Shown here piece after piece: positions 1 to 8,149 of a stretch of 64,000 nt of DNA. The DNA is from Trebonia sp963795335. Lineage in GTDB: Bacteria; Actinomycetota; Actinomycetes; Streptosporangiales; Streptosporangiaceae. The position numbers and the translations under genes are program-made. Position 1 is the stretch's first letter. Each line of letters begins with the position of its first letter. The stretch lies in the NCBI GenBank assembly GCA_963795335.1, contig CAWCHI010000016.1, positions 62,001-126,000 on the forward strand, given 5' to 3'. The notes beneath the pieces are model-generated. The model had not been told where the DNA came from. It was given only the letters and a program-made list of their open reading frames with translations, and made no database searches.

Positions 1-90
1 GCGGCCGGCCAGCACACCGACGCGATCTTGCGCGAACTCGGCCGCGGCGACGCCGAGCGGGCCGAGCTGCGCCGCCGGGCGGTCATCTGA
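1..90 (+). CDS. C-terminus of a CaiB/BaiF (family III) CoA-transferase, partial
   Basis: Only the last 29 codons are inside the window. They read in frame from base 1 to TGA at 88-90. The residues GQHTDAILRELG resemble the GxHTDExLxELG tail that closes many family III acyl-CoA:carboxylate CoA-transferases; this is a family inference from a short piece. The next gene, 68 bases downstream on the same strand, is an acyl-CoA dehydrogenase. That fits a fatty-acid or organic-acid degradation operon in which the transferase activates the acid as a CoA thioester before oxidation. Confidence 0.6.
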   Translation, partial: AAGQHTDAILRELGRGDAERAELRRRAVI

Positions 91-158
91 CCGGCCAGCG
101 GTCACCCAGCACGCCCACCAGCACGTTCAGTCAGCCCGCCAGCGGAAGGGGACACGGG

Positions 159-1319
159 ATGAGCACGCTCAGCGCCGACGAGGAAGCGGTGGTCGAGGCC
201 GTCGCCGACTGGGTCGACCGCGAGGTCAGGCCAGTCGTCCGCGAGCTCGAGCACGCCAACACCTACCCGGACAAGCTCATCGGCCAGATGAAGGAGATGG
301 GCATCTACGGGCTGGTGATCCCCCCGCCGTGGGGGGACGCCCCGGTCTCGATGCCGTGCTACGCCCTCGTCACGGCCGAGCTCGCGCGCGGCTGGATGAG
401 CCTCGCGGGCGCCATGGGCGGCCACACGGTCGTCGCCAAGCTGCTGCTCGCTTACGGGACCCGCGAGCAGCAGGACCGCTACCTGCCGAAGATGGCGACC
501 GGGGAGATCCGGGCGACGATGGCGCTGACCGAGCCGGGCGGCGGCTCGGACCTGCAGGCGATGACGACAGCGGCGCGCCGTGACGGCGACGGCTACGTGA
601 TCAACGGGGCCAAGACCTGGATCACCAACGCCCGCCGGTCGGGGCTGATCGCCCTCATGTGCAAGACCGACCCGGCCGCCGAGCCACGCCACCGGGGCGT
701 GTCCATCTTGCTGGTCGAGCACGGGCCCGGGCTGACCGTCTCGCGGGACCTGCCCAAGCTCGGCTACAAGGGGGTCGAGTCGTGTGAGCTGGTCTTCGAC
801 GACTTCCGGGTGCCGGCCGGGGCCGTCCTCGGCGGCGCCGAGGGCGAGGGGTTCGCGCAGATGATGCGGGGCCTGGAGACCGGCCGGATCCAGGTCGCGT
901 CGCGGGCGCTCGGGGTGGCCCGGGCCGCCTTCGACGACGCGCTGCGCTACGCCCAGCAGCGGGAGAGCTTCGGCGTGCCGATCTGGCGGCACCAGTCGGT
1001 CGGCAACTACCTGGCCGACATGGCGACCAAGGTGACCGCCGCGCGGCAGCTGATCCTGCACGCGGCCGAGCGGCATGACGCCGGGCAGCGCAGCGACCTC
1101 GAGGCGGGCATGGCCAAGCTGTTCGCCTCGGAGATCGCGATGCAGGTGGCGCTGGACGCGGTGCGCATCCACGGCGGCTACGGCTACTCGACCGAGTTCG
1201 ACGTCGAGCGTTACTTCCGCGACGCCCCGCTGATGATCGTCGGGGAGGGCACCAACGAGATCCAGCGCAATGTCATCGCCGCCCAGCTGGTCAAGCGGGG
1301 CGGACTCGGCCGGTGGTAG
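159..1319 (+). CDS. Acyl-CoA dehydrogenase
   Basis: A 386-residue flavoprotein of normal family length that should catalyse FAD-dependent alpha,beta-oxidation of an acyl-CoA in the cytosol. The mid-domain motif LTEPGGGSD (about residues 122-130) contacts FAD and substrate. The C-terminal helical domain carries GEGTNEIQRN (about 362-371), whose Glu aligns with the usual catalytic base. ATG at 159 is preceded by a GGAAGGGG-type ribosome site. It follows the CaiB-like CoA-transferase closely and is probably in its operon. The substrate cannot be assigned: short-chain or branched acyl-CoA, or an aromatic or bile-acid type substrate, are all possible. Confidence 0.9.
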   Translation: MSTLSADEEAVVEAVADWVDREVRPVVRELEHANTYPDKLIGQMKEMGIYGLVIPPPWGDAPVSMPCYALVTAELARGWMSLAGAMGGHTVVAKLLLAYGTREQQDRYLPKMATGEIRATMALTEPGGGSDLQAMTTAARRDGDGYVINGAKTWITNARRSGLIALMCKTDPAAEPRHRGVSILLVEHGPGLTVSRDLPKLGYKGVESCELVFDDFRVPAGAVLGGAEGEGFAQMMRGLETGRIQVASRALGVARAAFDDALRYAQQRESFGVPIWRHQSVGNYLADMATKVTAARQLILHAAERHDAGQRSDLEAGMAKLFASEIAMQVALDAVRIHGGYGYSTEFDVERYFRDAPLMIVGEGTNEIQRNVIAAQLVKRGGLGRW

Positions 1320-1365
1320 GCCGGGCCCGTGCGCGGATCGCCAGCCGGCCGGAAACCGGGAGCGC

Positions 1366-1791
1366 TCAGGCAACCATGTCGAAGGCAGCCAGCACCTTGT
1401 CCGGGCGCAGCCGGACGACCAGCTCACCCGGCGTCGCGTTACGCCGGCCGAACTCCCCGGCCCGGTCCGCGCCCATGTACCGGGCGGCGATCGCGGTCGC
1501 CGTCCGGAGCAGCTCGGCCGGGTCCTCGGACACCTCGGCCCGCCCCTGCACCTGCACGAACGCGTAGGGCGGGGCCTCCAGGTCGACGCACAAGGTGACC
1601 CGCGGGTCACGGACGAGGGCGCGCCCCTTAGACGTGTCCTTCCCGGTGTTGAAGACCACGCAGCCGTCCTCGACCACGAACCAGACCGGCGCCACCAGCG
1701 GCCTGCCGTCGGCGGTGGTCCAGGCCAGCTTGCCGGTTCTGGTGCCGTCGCTCAGGAACGCGGCAACCTCGGGATCGGTGATCGACGCCAC
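1366..1791 (-). CDS. PPOX-class F420-dependent (or flavin) oxidoreductase
   Basis: A 141-residue protein of the split beta-barrel (pyridoxamine 5'-phosphate oxidase-like) fold. Features seen are GRPLVAPVWFVVEDG, then NTGKDTSKGRALVRDPRV, a typical phosphate/cofactor-contacting strand-loop, and the late motif TPGELVVRLRPDKVLAAFD. Actinobacterial members of this length usually bind F420, FMN or heme-degradation products. The open frame runs upstream to 2106, but homology begins at VASITDPEV, so the GTG at 1791-1789 is taken as start. There is no strong ribosome site in front of it. A duplicated 27-base segment lies directly upstream. Confidence 0.8.
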   Translation of the reverse strand: MASITDPEVAAFLSDGTRTGKLAWTTADGRPLVAPVWFVVEDGCVVFNTGKDTSKGRALVRDPRVTLCVDLEAPPYAFVQVQGRAEVSEDPAELLRTATAIAARYMGADRAGEFGRRNATPGELVVRLRPDKVLAAFDMVA

Positions 1792-1805
1792 CTGGCCATC
1801 GTAGC

Positions 1806-1861
1806 GGCCGGCCGTCCCGGTCAGCCGGAAGGGGGGCCGGCCGTCCCGGTCAGCCGGAAGG
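1806..1861. repeat. Two-copy 27-bp direct repeat
   Basis: The 27 bases at 1806-1832 recur exactly at 1835-1861 (period 29; copies begin GGCCGGCCGTCCCGG). The repeat fills the short space between the PPOX gene and the next minus-strand gene. It may be a replication-slippage duplication or a regulatory tandem site; nothing distinguishes these. Confidence 0.8.
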
Positions 1862-1876
1862 TGGACGGCTCCCGTC

Positions 1877-2767
1877 TTACGGGGTCTCGGGCGTGCCCTG
1901 GGACTGGCCGAAAGAGTCCGGGATGGTGCTGTAGCCCCCGCCGCTGTAGAGCTGGATCTCCGGCGCCAGGTTGCCGCCGGACAGACCCTCGCCCGCCCGC
2001 AGCGCGGCCACGATGTCGGTGTAGTTGCCGCGCTCGAGGTACTGCGTGATCGCCTCGATGCCGTCGGCCGCGTCCGGGTAGGACTGCAGGAAAGTGACAC
2101 CGTCACCGTCGTCCTGGATCGGTACCCCGCCGCAGCAGGGCTGGCTGACGTTGATCGGGTTATTGGCGCCGACGATGCCGTAGGGCGGCTTGCCCGCCTC
2201 GTTCTGCATCCAGTAGCCGATCGACAGGATGTTGGCGTTGGTCAGCGGCGCCCCGAGGGAGTTCAGGATGGCCTCGGACCACTCGAGCTGGGCCTGCCCG
2301 GTCGGCGTCTCGTACTCGGCCGTGTTCGGCGGGGTGACCGCGCCGCTCGAGGCCGGGGAGGACTGGGTCTGGGTCTGGGTCTGGGTCGGCGTCACCGACG
2401 GCGTCGGCTTGGCGCTGGCGGTCTTGCTCGGCTTCGGCCTCGGTTTGGCCCTGGCCGTGGCTTTAGCCGTGGCCGGAACCGACGCGATCGCGTAGGCGAA
2501 GGGGCTGGCGCTGGCGGTCGGCGCGATCAGCTTCGGGTTGATGGCCAGGGTGGCGGCCTGGGGCGCCCGCGCGGCGTCGGTCTCTGACAGCGGGGTCTTG
2601 ACCGTGCCGGTGCCGACGACGACCCCCGCCGCGACCAGGGCGGCGGTGAACCCGGCGGTGAGCGTCAGCCGTGACGACAGCCGCAGCGGGCGGTAGGCCC
2701 GGCGCTGCCGGTGAGATGTGGTCGACCGGTCCGCCGCGGACCGGTCGTCGAGCAGGTGCTGCTGCAA
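1877..2767 (-). CDS. Membrane-anchored Pro/Thr-rich protein with a lysozyme-like C-terminal domain
   Basis: A 296-residue protein. An arginine-rich N-terminus (about 1-30) precedes one hydrophobic segment, LTAGFTAALVAAGVVVG (about 35-51), a signal anchor or uncleaved signal. A low-complexity linker follows with KPRPKPSKTASAKPTPS and a Thr-Gln repeat. The C-terminal domain (about 155-290) contains YWMQNEAGKPPYGIVGANNP, a Cys-Cys pair and a final EIQLYSGGGYSTIPDSFG. It resembles actinobacterial cell-wall proteins with a lysozyme/transglycosylase-like fold, but I cannot name a catalytic Glu with certainty. The start is TTG at 2767 with a strong GGGGGAG ribosome site. It probably acts outside the membrane on or near peptidoglycan. 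Confidence 0.75.
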   Translation of the reverse strand: MQQHLLDDRSAADRSTTSHRQRRAYRPLRLSSRLTLTAGFTAALVAAGVVVGTGTVKTPLSETDAARAPQAATLAINPKLIAPTASASPFAYAIASVPATAKATARAKPRPKPSKTASAKPTPSVTPTQTQTQTQSSPASSGAVTPPNTAEYETPTGQAQLEWSEAILNSLGAPLTNANILSIGYWMQNEAGKPPYGIVGANNPINVSQPCCGGVPIQDDGDGVTFLQSYPDAADGIEAITQYLERGNYTDIVAALRAGEGLSGGNLAPEIQLYSGGGYSTIPDSFGQSQGTPETP

Positions 2768-3154
2768 GCTGATCTCCCCCGAGAGCCGTCGGTCAGGTAA
2801 CGGTTTCGCATACTAACGGAAATGGCGTGGCTGAGAATGAGGAATTGGTATTCCGAGATCTATAAGCCTTAATGTCCCTTTTGGTATTGGGGCCGGTCAA
2901 TTCCACCGGGGCCAGCTGCCTGGTGAATTGGCCCCGGCCAGCAGCCCCGCCGCCAGTGCGGTAAGCGCCAGCAGCCCGCTGAACGCGGCCGCGACCGGCT
3001 CGAACCCGGCATCCCGGCCGGCCGCCAGCGGCAGCCCGGTTTCACCGGCTGGGAGCTCCGGACCGCCCGGGCCGGTTGACCATCCTCGACCGGCGTCCTG
3101 ACCTGGCCGTTTGCTAACTTGATCATGGGACGGGCCCACGGGGAGGGGGCCGCC
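2768..3154. other. Intergenic region with an imperfect hairpin
   Basis: About 390 bases between divergent genes with no supported gene. AT content rises at 2815-2890, where promoters for the minus-strand gene are expected. An imperfect inverted repeat at about 2890-2940 pairs GGGGCC..AATTCCACC with GGTGAATTGGCCCC and could be a hairpin. No known riboswitch, in particular no c-di-AMP (ydaO) consensus, was recognised. Confidence 0.5.
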
Positions 3155-3403
3155 ATGGCAAGGGCCGGGGGAGCGTACGTTGTCCGCGACGACGAAACCG
3201 GCGCGGGGCCGGGCAATGTCGACAAGCTGTACCCGTACACGCTGCGGGGGCTCACGGACGCGCTCGAGGAGGCGCGTTTCCGCAGCTTCGCCGGGCCGCC
3301 GCAGCTGGTCCTGGTGCTGGCCGAGGGCGGCATGCGGGTGATCCGCCGCTACGCCGCGGGCCGGGAGTCGCCGGCCCCGGAGCCGCCCGCCGGTTCGTCC
3401 TGA
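3155..3403 (+). CDS. Small hypothetical protein
   Basis: An 82-residue protein of unknown function. A compact central segment (VDKLYPYTLRGLTDALEEA, then LVLVLAEGGMRVIRRY) suggests a small folded alpha/beta domain; the tail is Pro/Glu-rich. ATG at 3155 is chosen over the in-frame ATGs at 3119-3124 because GGGGAGGGGG sits immediately upstream at proper spacing. No signal peptide or membrane segment. A plus-strand membrane protein follows 108 bases later. Confidence 0.55.
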   Translation: MARAGGAYVVRDDETGAGPGNVDKLYPYTLRGLTDALEEARFRSFAGPPQLVLVLAEGGMRVIRRYAAGRESPAPEPPAGSS

Positions 3404-3511
3404 CCGCAAGACGGGCCTTCCCGGCCCCGGCCCGGCGGTGCACAATGCCATCATGGTGAGTGGTACGACGGCGCCGGGGGACGGCCCGCCCGTCGCCCGG
3501 CAGGAGTCGGC

Positions 3512-4471
3512 GTGCCTGAGGTAGTGACCGACCCGGAGCTGCCGGCCGCGGCCCGGCACGCCCTCGAGCAGGCGCCGGTGAGTTTCCTGGTCGGCTTCAG
3601 TGACCCGGTGCCGCCGCCGGGTTCGCCCGCTGCGAGGAAGGCCGCCCGCGCCCCGGGCATGCCCGGGGCGCGTTACGTGATGGCCGGCAGCCTGGCGGCG
3701 GCGGCCGCGCTGGTCAGCCTGGGCCTGATCCTGGCGCAGCCCGCCCTGGTGGTGGTGGCGCTGCTGATGTGCCTGCCGGTCGGCGTGGTCGGCGCGCTGC
3801 TGGGCTACGGCGACGGCGAGCCCGGGCAAGGCGGGCGGCACGGCCGGGAGGCGGCGGGCGCGGCGGTGACCTACCACCGGCGCTACGTGGTTCCCGCGCT
3901 CGACCTGCACGACGCGGCGATGCGGCGGTGGCGGCGGGCGCGGTCGGCCGCCGCCGCGATCCAGACGTCGGAGGCGGTCCGGCTCGGCCTCATCGACACC
4001 GTCGAGATCGACGCCGTGCTGCCGTATCACCTGTGGGACATCGCCGAGAGGCTGGCGCTGCTGGCTGGCCCGGAGCGGCGGCTGCCGGAGATCCTGCACG
4101 GTCTCGACACCAGCGACGCCGAGATCATGGCGGTCCTGGAGCCGCAGCGGCGGGTGCACGACCTGGCCATCGCCGATATCGAGGCCCGGATCAGCCGGCT
4201 GGAGGAGTTCGCCGCGCTCGCCGCGGCGGCCGACACGGCCCGCCGGCGGCAGCGGGCGGCCGAGGAGCTGGCCGCGCTCAATCCGGACTACGAGGAGCTG
4301 CTGACCCGGCTGGGCGAGCCCGCCAACGCGCTGAGCGTCGCCGGCCGCACGGCGGCGGAACTGCGGGCGGTCGCGGCCGGGGCCGACGACGCCGTCCGGC
4401 GCGCCAACGAGGCGGGCCGCGCTCTCGCCCTGCCAGCCGAACCCGGCCGCGAGGCAGAGCCAGGCAGCTGA
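3512..4471 (+). CDS. Membrane protein with cytoplasmic coiled-coil domain, unknown function
   Basis: A 319-residue protein. Two adjacent hydrophobic segments at about residues 55-92 (VMAGSLAAAAALVSLGLIL and VVVALLMCLPVGVVGALL) form a hairpin. They are followed by a long helical region rich in Ala, Glu and Arg (about 120-300) containing DIEARISRLEEFAALA and TARRRQRAAEELAAL, a probable coiled coil. The start is GTG at 3512 behind AGGAGTCGG. I do not recognise the family. The arrangement suggests an inner-membrane scaffold or sensor with its bulk in the cytoplasm. It converges on katG, with a strong hairpin between them. Confidence 0.65.
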   Translation: MPEVVTDPELPAAARHALEQAPVSFLVGFSDPVPPPGSPAARKAARAPGMPGARYVMAGSLAAAAALVSLGLILAQPALVVVALLMCLPVGVVGALLGYGDGEPGQGGRHGREAAGAAVTYHRRYVVPALDLHDAAMRRWRRARSAAAAIQTSEAVRLGLIDTVEIDAVLPYHLWDIAERLALLAGPERRLPEILHGLDTSDAEIMAVLEPQRRVHDLAIADIEARISRLEEFAALAAAADTARRRQRAAEELAALNPDYEELLTRLGEPANALSVAGRTAAELRAVAAGADDAVRRANEAGRALALPAEPGREAEPGS

Positions 4472-4512
4472 CGGGCGGCGCCCGCGCCCGTTCGGTCCCT
4501 TCCCGGGACAAA

Positions 4513-4556
4513 CCGAGCGCCCAGGCCATCCCGGGCGGGACGACCTGGGCGCTCGG
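4513..4556. terminator. Bidirectional hairpin terminator
   Basis: A perfect 13-bp inverted repeat (CCGAGCGCCCAGG at 4513-4525, CCTGGGCGCTCGG at 4544-4556) with an 18-base loop lies between the convergent genes ending at 4471 and 4569. There is no clear U-run, as is common in high-GC actinomycetes. Confidence 0.8.
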
Positions 4557-4568
4557 CCACCGACCGGA

Positions 4569-6827
4569 TCAGACGTCGAAGCGGTCGGCGTCCATCACCT
4601 TGGTCCAGGCGGCCACGAAGTCCCGGACGAACTTCTCCCGGGCGTCGTCGGCCGCGTAGACCTCAGCCACGGCCCGCAGCTCGGAGTTGGAGCCGAAGAT
4701 CAGGTCGACCCGGGTGCCGGTCCACTTGACGGAGCCGTCAGCGGCGCGCCCCTCGAAGGTGGTGGCATCCTCCGACACCGGCGTCCAGCTGGTGTCGTAG
4801 TCGAGCAGGTTGACGAAGAAGTCGTTCGTCAGCGTGCCCGGCCGGTCGGTGAACACCCCGAGCTTGGACCCGTCGTAGTTCGCCCCGAGCACCCGCAGGC
4901 CGCCGAGCAGCACCGCCATCTGCGGCGCGGTCAGCGTCAGCAGGTTGGCCTTGTCGACCAGCAGGTACTCGGCCGGGAGGCGCACGCCCTTGCCGAGGTA
5001 GTTGCGGAACCCGTCCGCCTGCGGCTCCAGGTAGCTGAAGGACTCGACGTCGGTCTGCTCGGCCGAGGCGTCGGTTCGGCCCGGTGTGAACGGCACCGTG
5101 ACCTGGACCCCGGCGTCGGCCGCGGCCTTCTCCACCCCGGCGTTGCCCGCCAGCACGATCAGGTCGGCCAGCGAGATCTTCTTGCCGCCGGCGGCCGAGT
5201 CGTTGAACGACTGCTGGATCCCCTCCAGGGTGCGCAGCACCCCGGCCAGCTGGTCGGGGTTGTTGACCTCCCAGCCACTCTGCGGCTCGAGCCGGATCCG
5301 GGCGCCGTTGGCGCCGCCGCGCTTGTCGCTGCCGCGGAACGTCGAGGCCGACGCCCACGCGGTCGCGACCAGCTGCGAGACTGGCAGGCCGGAGGCGAGC
5401 AGCTCCCGCTTGAGGCCGGCGATGTCGTCGGCGTCGACCAGCGGGTGGTCCACCGGGGGGACCGGGTCCTGCCAGATCAGTTCCTCCGTCGGGACCTCCG
5501 GGCCGAGGTAGCGGACGACCGGGCCCATGTCGCGGTGGGTCAGCTTGAACCAGGCCCGGGCGAACGCGTCGGCGAACGCGTCCTGGTCCTCGGCGAACCG
5601 GCGGGAGATCGGCTCGTAGATCGGGTCGAAGCGCAGCGCCAGGTCGGAGGTGAGCATCCGCGGCTCGCGCTTGCCGTCACCGAACGCCTCGGGCACCAGG
5701 TCGGCGCCAGCGCCGTTCTTCGGCCGCCACTGGTTGGCGTTGGACGGGGACTTCGAACAGCTCCCACTCGTAGCCGAACAGGATGTGGAAGAACTCGTTG
5801 TCCCACCGGGTCGGGTGGTAGGTCCAGGTGACCTCGAGCCCGCTGGTGATCGCGTCGATGCCCACGCCGGTGCCGTAGTCCGACTTCCAGCCGAGGCCCT
5901 GCTGCTCGATCGGGGCGGCCTCCGGGTCGGGGCCGACGTGCTCCTCGGCGTGGCCCGCGCCGTGGGTCTTGCCGAAGGTGTGGCCGCCGGCGATCAGCGC
6001 CACGGTCTCCTCGTCGTTCATCGCCATCCGGCCGAACGTCTCGCGGATGTCGCGGGCCGAGGCGAGCGGGTCCGGGTTGCCGTTGGGGCCCTCAGGGTTG
6101 ACGTAGATGAGGCCCATCTGCACCGCGCCGAGAGGCTTCTCAAGCTCCCGGTCGCCGGTGTAGCGCTCGTCGTCGAGCCAGACGGTCTCCGGGCCCCAGT
6201 AGACGTCGGCCTCCGGCTCCCAGGTGTCGACCCGGCCGCCGCCGAAGCCGAAGGTCGAAAAGCCCATGTTCTCCAGCGCGACGTTGCCCGTCAGCACCAG
6301 CAGGTCGGCCCAGGAGATCTTGCTGCCGTACTTCTTCTTGACCGGCCACAGCAGCCGGCGGGCCTTGTCCAGGCTGACGTTGTCAGGCCAGCTGTTCAGC
6401 GGCGCGAAACGCTGCTGGCCGGCCCCGGCGCCGCCGCGGCCGTCGCTCACCCGGTAGGTGCCCGCGCTGTGCCAGGCCATCCGGATGAACAGCGGGCCGT
6501 AGTTGCCGAAGTCGGCCGGCCACCAGTCCTTGGAGTCGGTCAGCACCGCGGCGATGTCGGACTTGACCGCCGCCAGGTCGAGGCGGCTGAACGCGGCCGG
6601 GTAGTCGAAGCCGGCGTCGTTCGGGTCGATCTGCGGGGCGTTCTTGGCGAGGATCTTCAGGTTGAGCCGGTTGGGCCACCACTGGCTGTTCGCGTCTCCC
6701 TGGGTGGGGTGCGCCCGCCCGTGCGCGACCGGGCAGCCGCCCTCCGCGCTCGCCCCGTCGGTCTGTTCCGCGGCCTCCGGCTCTTTTTCGTCGGTGGTTA
6801 CCGGGTCGTGGTCTTTCTCTCGGCCAT
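4569..6827 (-). pseudogene. katG: Catalase-peroxidase KatG, frame-disrupted by two indels
   Basis: The bifunctional heme catalase-peroxidase removes H2O2 in the cytosol. The inferred product is about 752 residues, normal for KatG. Distal-site residues are in IRMAWHSAGTYRV (Arg, Trp, His). The Met-Tyr-Trp adduct Tyr is in IYVNPEGPNGNPD and the Met in GRMAMNDEET. The proximal heme His is in AGGHTFGKTHG. ATG at 6827 starts MAERK, then one base is missing after codon 5. The frame is lost again at about 5757, where one extra C sits in a CCCC run (ELFEVP continues as SNANQW in the other frame). The two changes cancel to a total divisible by three. It lies downstream of furA on the same strand, the classic peroxide operon. 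Sequencing error is the likely cause. Confidence 0.9.
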
Positions 6828-6886
6828 GAGAATCCTTCCGGGCTACTCGGATAAGCGGTAAGCAGGAATTTCATGCTGGCGGTGCA

Positions 6887-7336
6887 CTAGGGCGTCTGGG
6901 CGCTGTGTGCGGAGCAGTCAGCGCACAGGCCCCAGTAGATCACCTCGGCCTCACTGAGGGTGAAGCCGCGGTCGTCGGACGGGGCCAGGCACGGGGCCTC
7001 GCCGACGGCGCAGTCGACGTCGGCGACGACACCGCAGGACCGGCAGACGAGGTGGTGGTGGTTGTCACCGACCCGCCCCTCGAACCGGGGCGGACCGCCG
7101 GCCGGCTCGATGCGGCGGATCAGGCCCGCCGCCGTGAGCGCGTGCAGCGCCTCGTACACCGCCTGCAGCGAGACGTGCCCCACCCGGTGTCGCACCCCCG
7201 CGGCGACCCCCTCCACCCCGAGGTGGTCACCGTTCCTGACGGTCTCCAGTAGCGCCACCCGCACGGCCGTTACCCGCAGGCCGGCGCCGCGCAGCTGCCC
7301 GGCGGTGGTCGGGGCGGCGGCGTGGGAATCGGTCAC
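6887..7336 (-). CDS. furA: Fur-family peroxide/metal-responsive repressor FurA
   Basis: A 149-residue regulator with an N-terminal winged helix (AGLRVTAVRVALLETV, then HVSLQAVYEALHALTAAGLIRRI) and a C-terminal metal-binding domain with HHHLVCRSCG and a CADCS cysteine pair. In mycobacteria and streptomycetes, FurA represses its own gene and katG and is relieved by oxidation. The open frame allows a TTG at 7345, but the GTG at 7336 gives the usual MTDSH-like N-terminus. It also lies 7 bases after a -10 element, so the transcript is probably leaderless. katG begins 59 bases downstream. Confidence 0.9.
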   Translation of the reverse strand: MTDSHAAAPTTAGQLRGAGLRVTAVRVALLETVRNGDHLGVEGVAAGVRHRVGHVSLQAVYEALHALTAAGLIRRIEPAGGPPRFEGRVGDNHHHLVCRSCGVVADVDCAVGEAPCLAPSDDRGFTLSEAEVIYWGLCADCSAHSAQTP

Positions 7337-7343
7337 GACGCCC

Positions 7344-7373
7344 AACCTACTCCGCTAAAGGCGAAGAGTTCAA
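7344..7373 (-). promoter_or_regulatory. Predicted furA promoter, leaderless
   Basis: On the minus strand TTGAAC (7373-7368) is followed after 18 bases by TAGGTT (7349-7344), and the GTG start of furA comes 7 bases later. The spacer is AT-rich relative to the surroundings, as expected for an autoregulatory FurA site. This matches the leaderless furA promoters known in mycobacteria. Confidence 0.55.
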
Positions 7374-7494
7374 GTAAACGATGGGCTAAAGCCTGATGAC
7401 CTCCCACGGGGGACTGCGGCACCTCCCGGTAATGCCTGCCATACTTAGAGTAATCAATTGACTACTGAGAGATAGTCCGGTGAGGGCCGCCTGA

Positions 7495-7561
7495 CGGGGC
7501 TCGAGGCCACGGGGCTCGAGGCCACGGGGAACAGGCCACCCGGAGCAGGCCACGGGGAACA
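7495..7561. repeat. Degenerate 14-15-bp tandem repeat upstream of a lipoprotein gene
   Basis: About 4.6 copies of an ACGGGG-n3-CAGGCC-like unit: two exact copies of ACGGGGCTCGAGGCC (7495-7509 and 7510-7524), then ACGGGGAACAGGCC, ACCCGGAGCAGGCC and a partial ACGGGGAAC. The array ends at the AAGGAG ribosome site of the lipoprotein gene and so forms its leader. Confidence 0.75.
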
Positions 7562-7571
7562 AGGAGCGCGC

Positions 7572-8048
7572 GTGTTCATGGGGGCAGGCAAGTCCCGGCC
7601 GGGCATCGGCCGCGCCGGCGGGGTCATCGCCGCCCTGGGGGCGGCGGCGCTGGCGGCGGGGTGCACGGCCGCCGTGGCGGCCCCGCCCGCGCCGGGCCCG
7701 GGCGACGCGACGCCCACCGTCGTCCCGGCCGCGGTAGCGGTGCTCGGCCCGATGAAGCTGGGCACCTTCCCCGCCACCGAGGACGGCTTGGCCGCCCTGG
7801 CCGTGTGCGAGCAATGGGCCGGGCTGCGCGGGGACTACCTGCCCGCCGTCCGCCGCGACACCCCCTTCCAGCTCGAGCAGTGGTTTTCCTCGGCCAGCTG
7901 GCGGCCCGCCTTCGCCGCGAACAGCCCACTCAAGACCGATCCCCGCTACCTGTACCTCAGCACCGCGTTCGGGCTGGTCTCCGACCCCGCGGTGGCCGGC
8001 GCGCACAGCGCCAGGCAGCTCGACCAGGCCTGCGCGGCGGCCGATTGA
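7572..8048 (+). CDS. Putative lipoprotein, unknown function
   Basis: A 158-residue protein with a lipoprotein signal peptide: basic start, hydrophobic AGGVIAALGAAALA and the lipobox LAAGC (Cys about residue 31). The mature part begins with a Pro/Ala-rich spacer, then a small helical domain with Cys in ALAVCEQWAGLRGDY and a late Cys in RQLDQACAA, possibly a disulfide. Expected to be membrane-anchored on the outside. GTG at 7572 follows AAGGAG by 5 bases; an ATG two codons later is possible. No relative with a known role is recognised. Confidence 0.65.
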   Translation: MFMGAGKSRPGIGRAGGVIAALGAAALAAGCTAAVAAPPAPGPGDATPTVVPAAVAVLGPMKLGTFPATEDGLAALAVCEQWAGLRGDYLPAVRRDTPFQLEQWFSSASWRPAFAANSPLKTDPRYLYLSTAFGLVSDPAVAGAHSARQLDQACAAAD

Positions 8049-8149
8049 CCAGCCCCGGGCGCACTGCGGGGCGGGCGGCCTTGGGCCTGGACCGCGGCTC
8101 CCGTAACGTTGTCCCAACGAGACCTTCACCGAGCGCCCTGGGAGCAGGC

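Noticed and set aside
2359..2394. GTCTGG-type tandem repeat
   Set aside because: It encodes the Thr-Gln linker of the membrane-anchored protein and is explained as coding low complexity.
2768..2900. Possible ydaO/c-di-AMP riboswitch ahead of a cell-wall-type gene
   Set aside because: The conserved core of that riboswitch is not present on the minus strand.
2897..3118. Hydrophobic minus-strand stretch (FSGLLALTALAAGLLAG) suggesting a membrane protein end
   Set aside because: It has no start with a ribosome site, the frame continues antisense into other genes, and Leu/Ala runs arise by chance in GC-rich sequence.
7437..7484. AT-rich patch TTAGAGTAATCAATTGACTACT as an att site or IS remnant
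   Set aside because: No flanking repeats, integrase or tRNA; it is better read as promoter DNA between furA and the lipoprotein gene.
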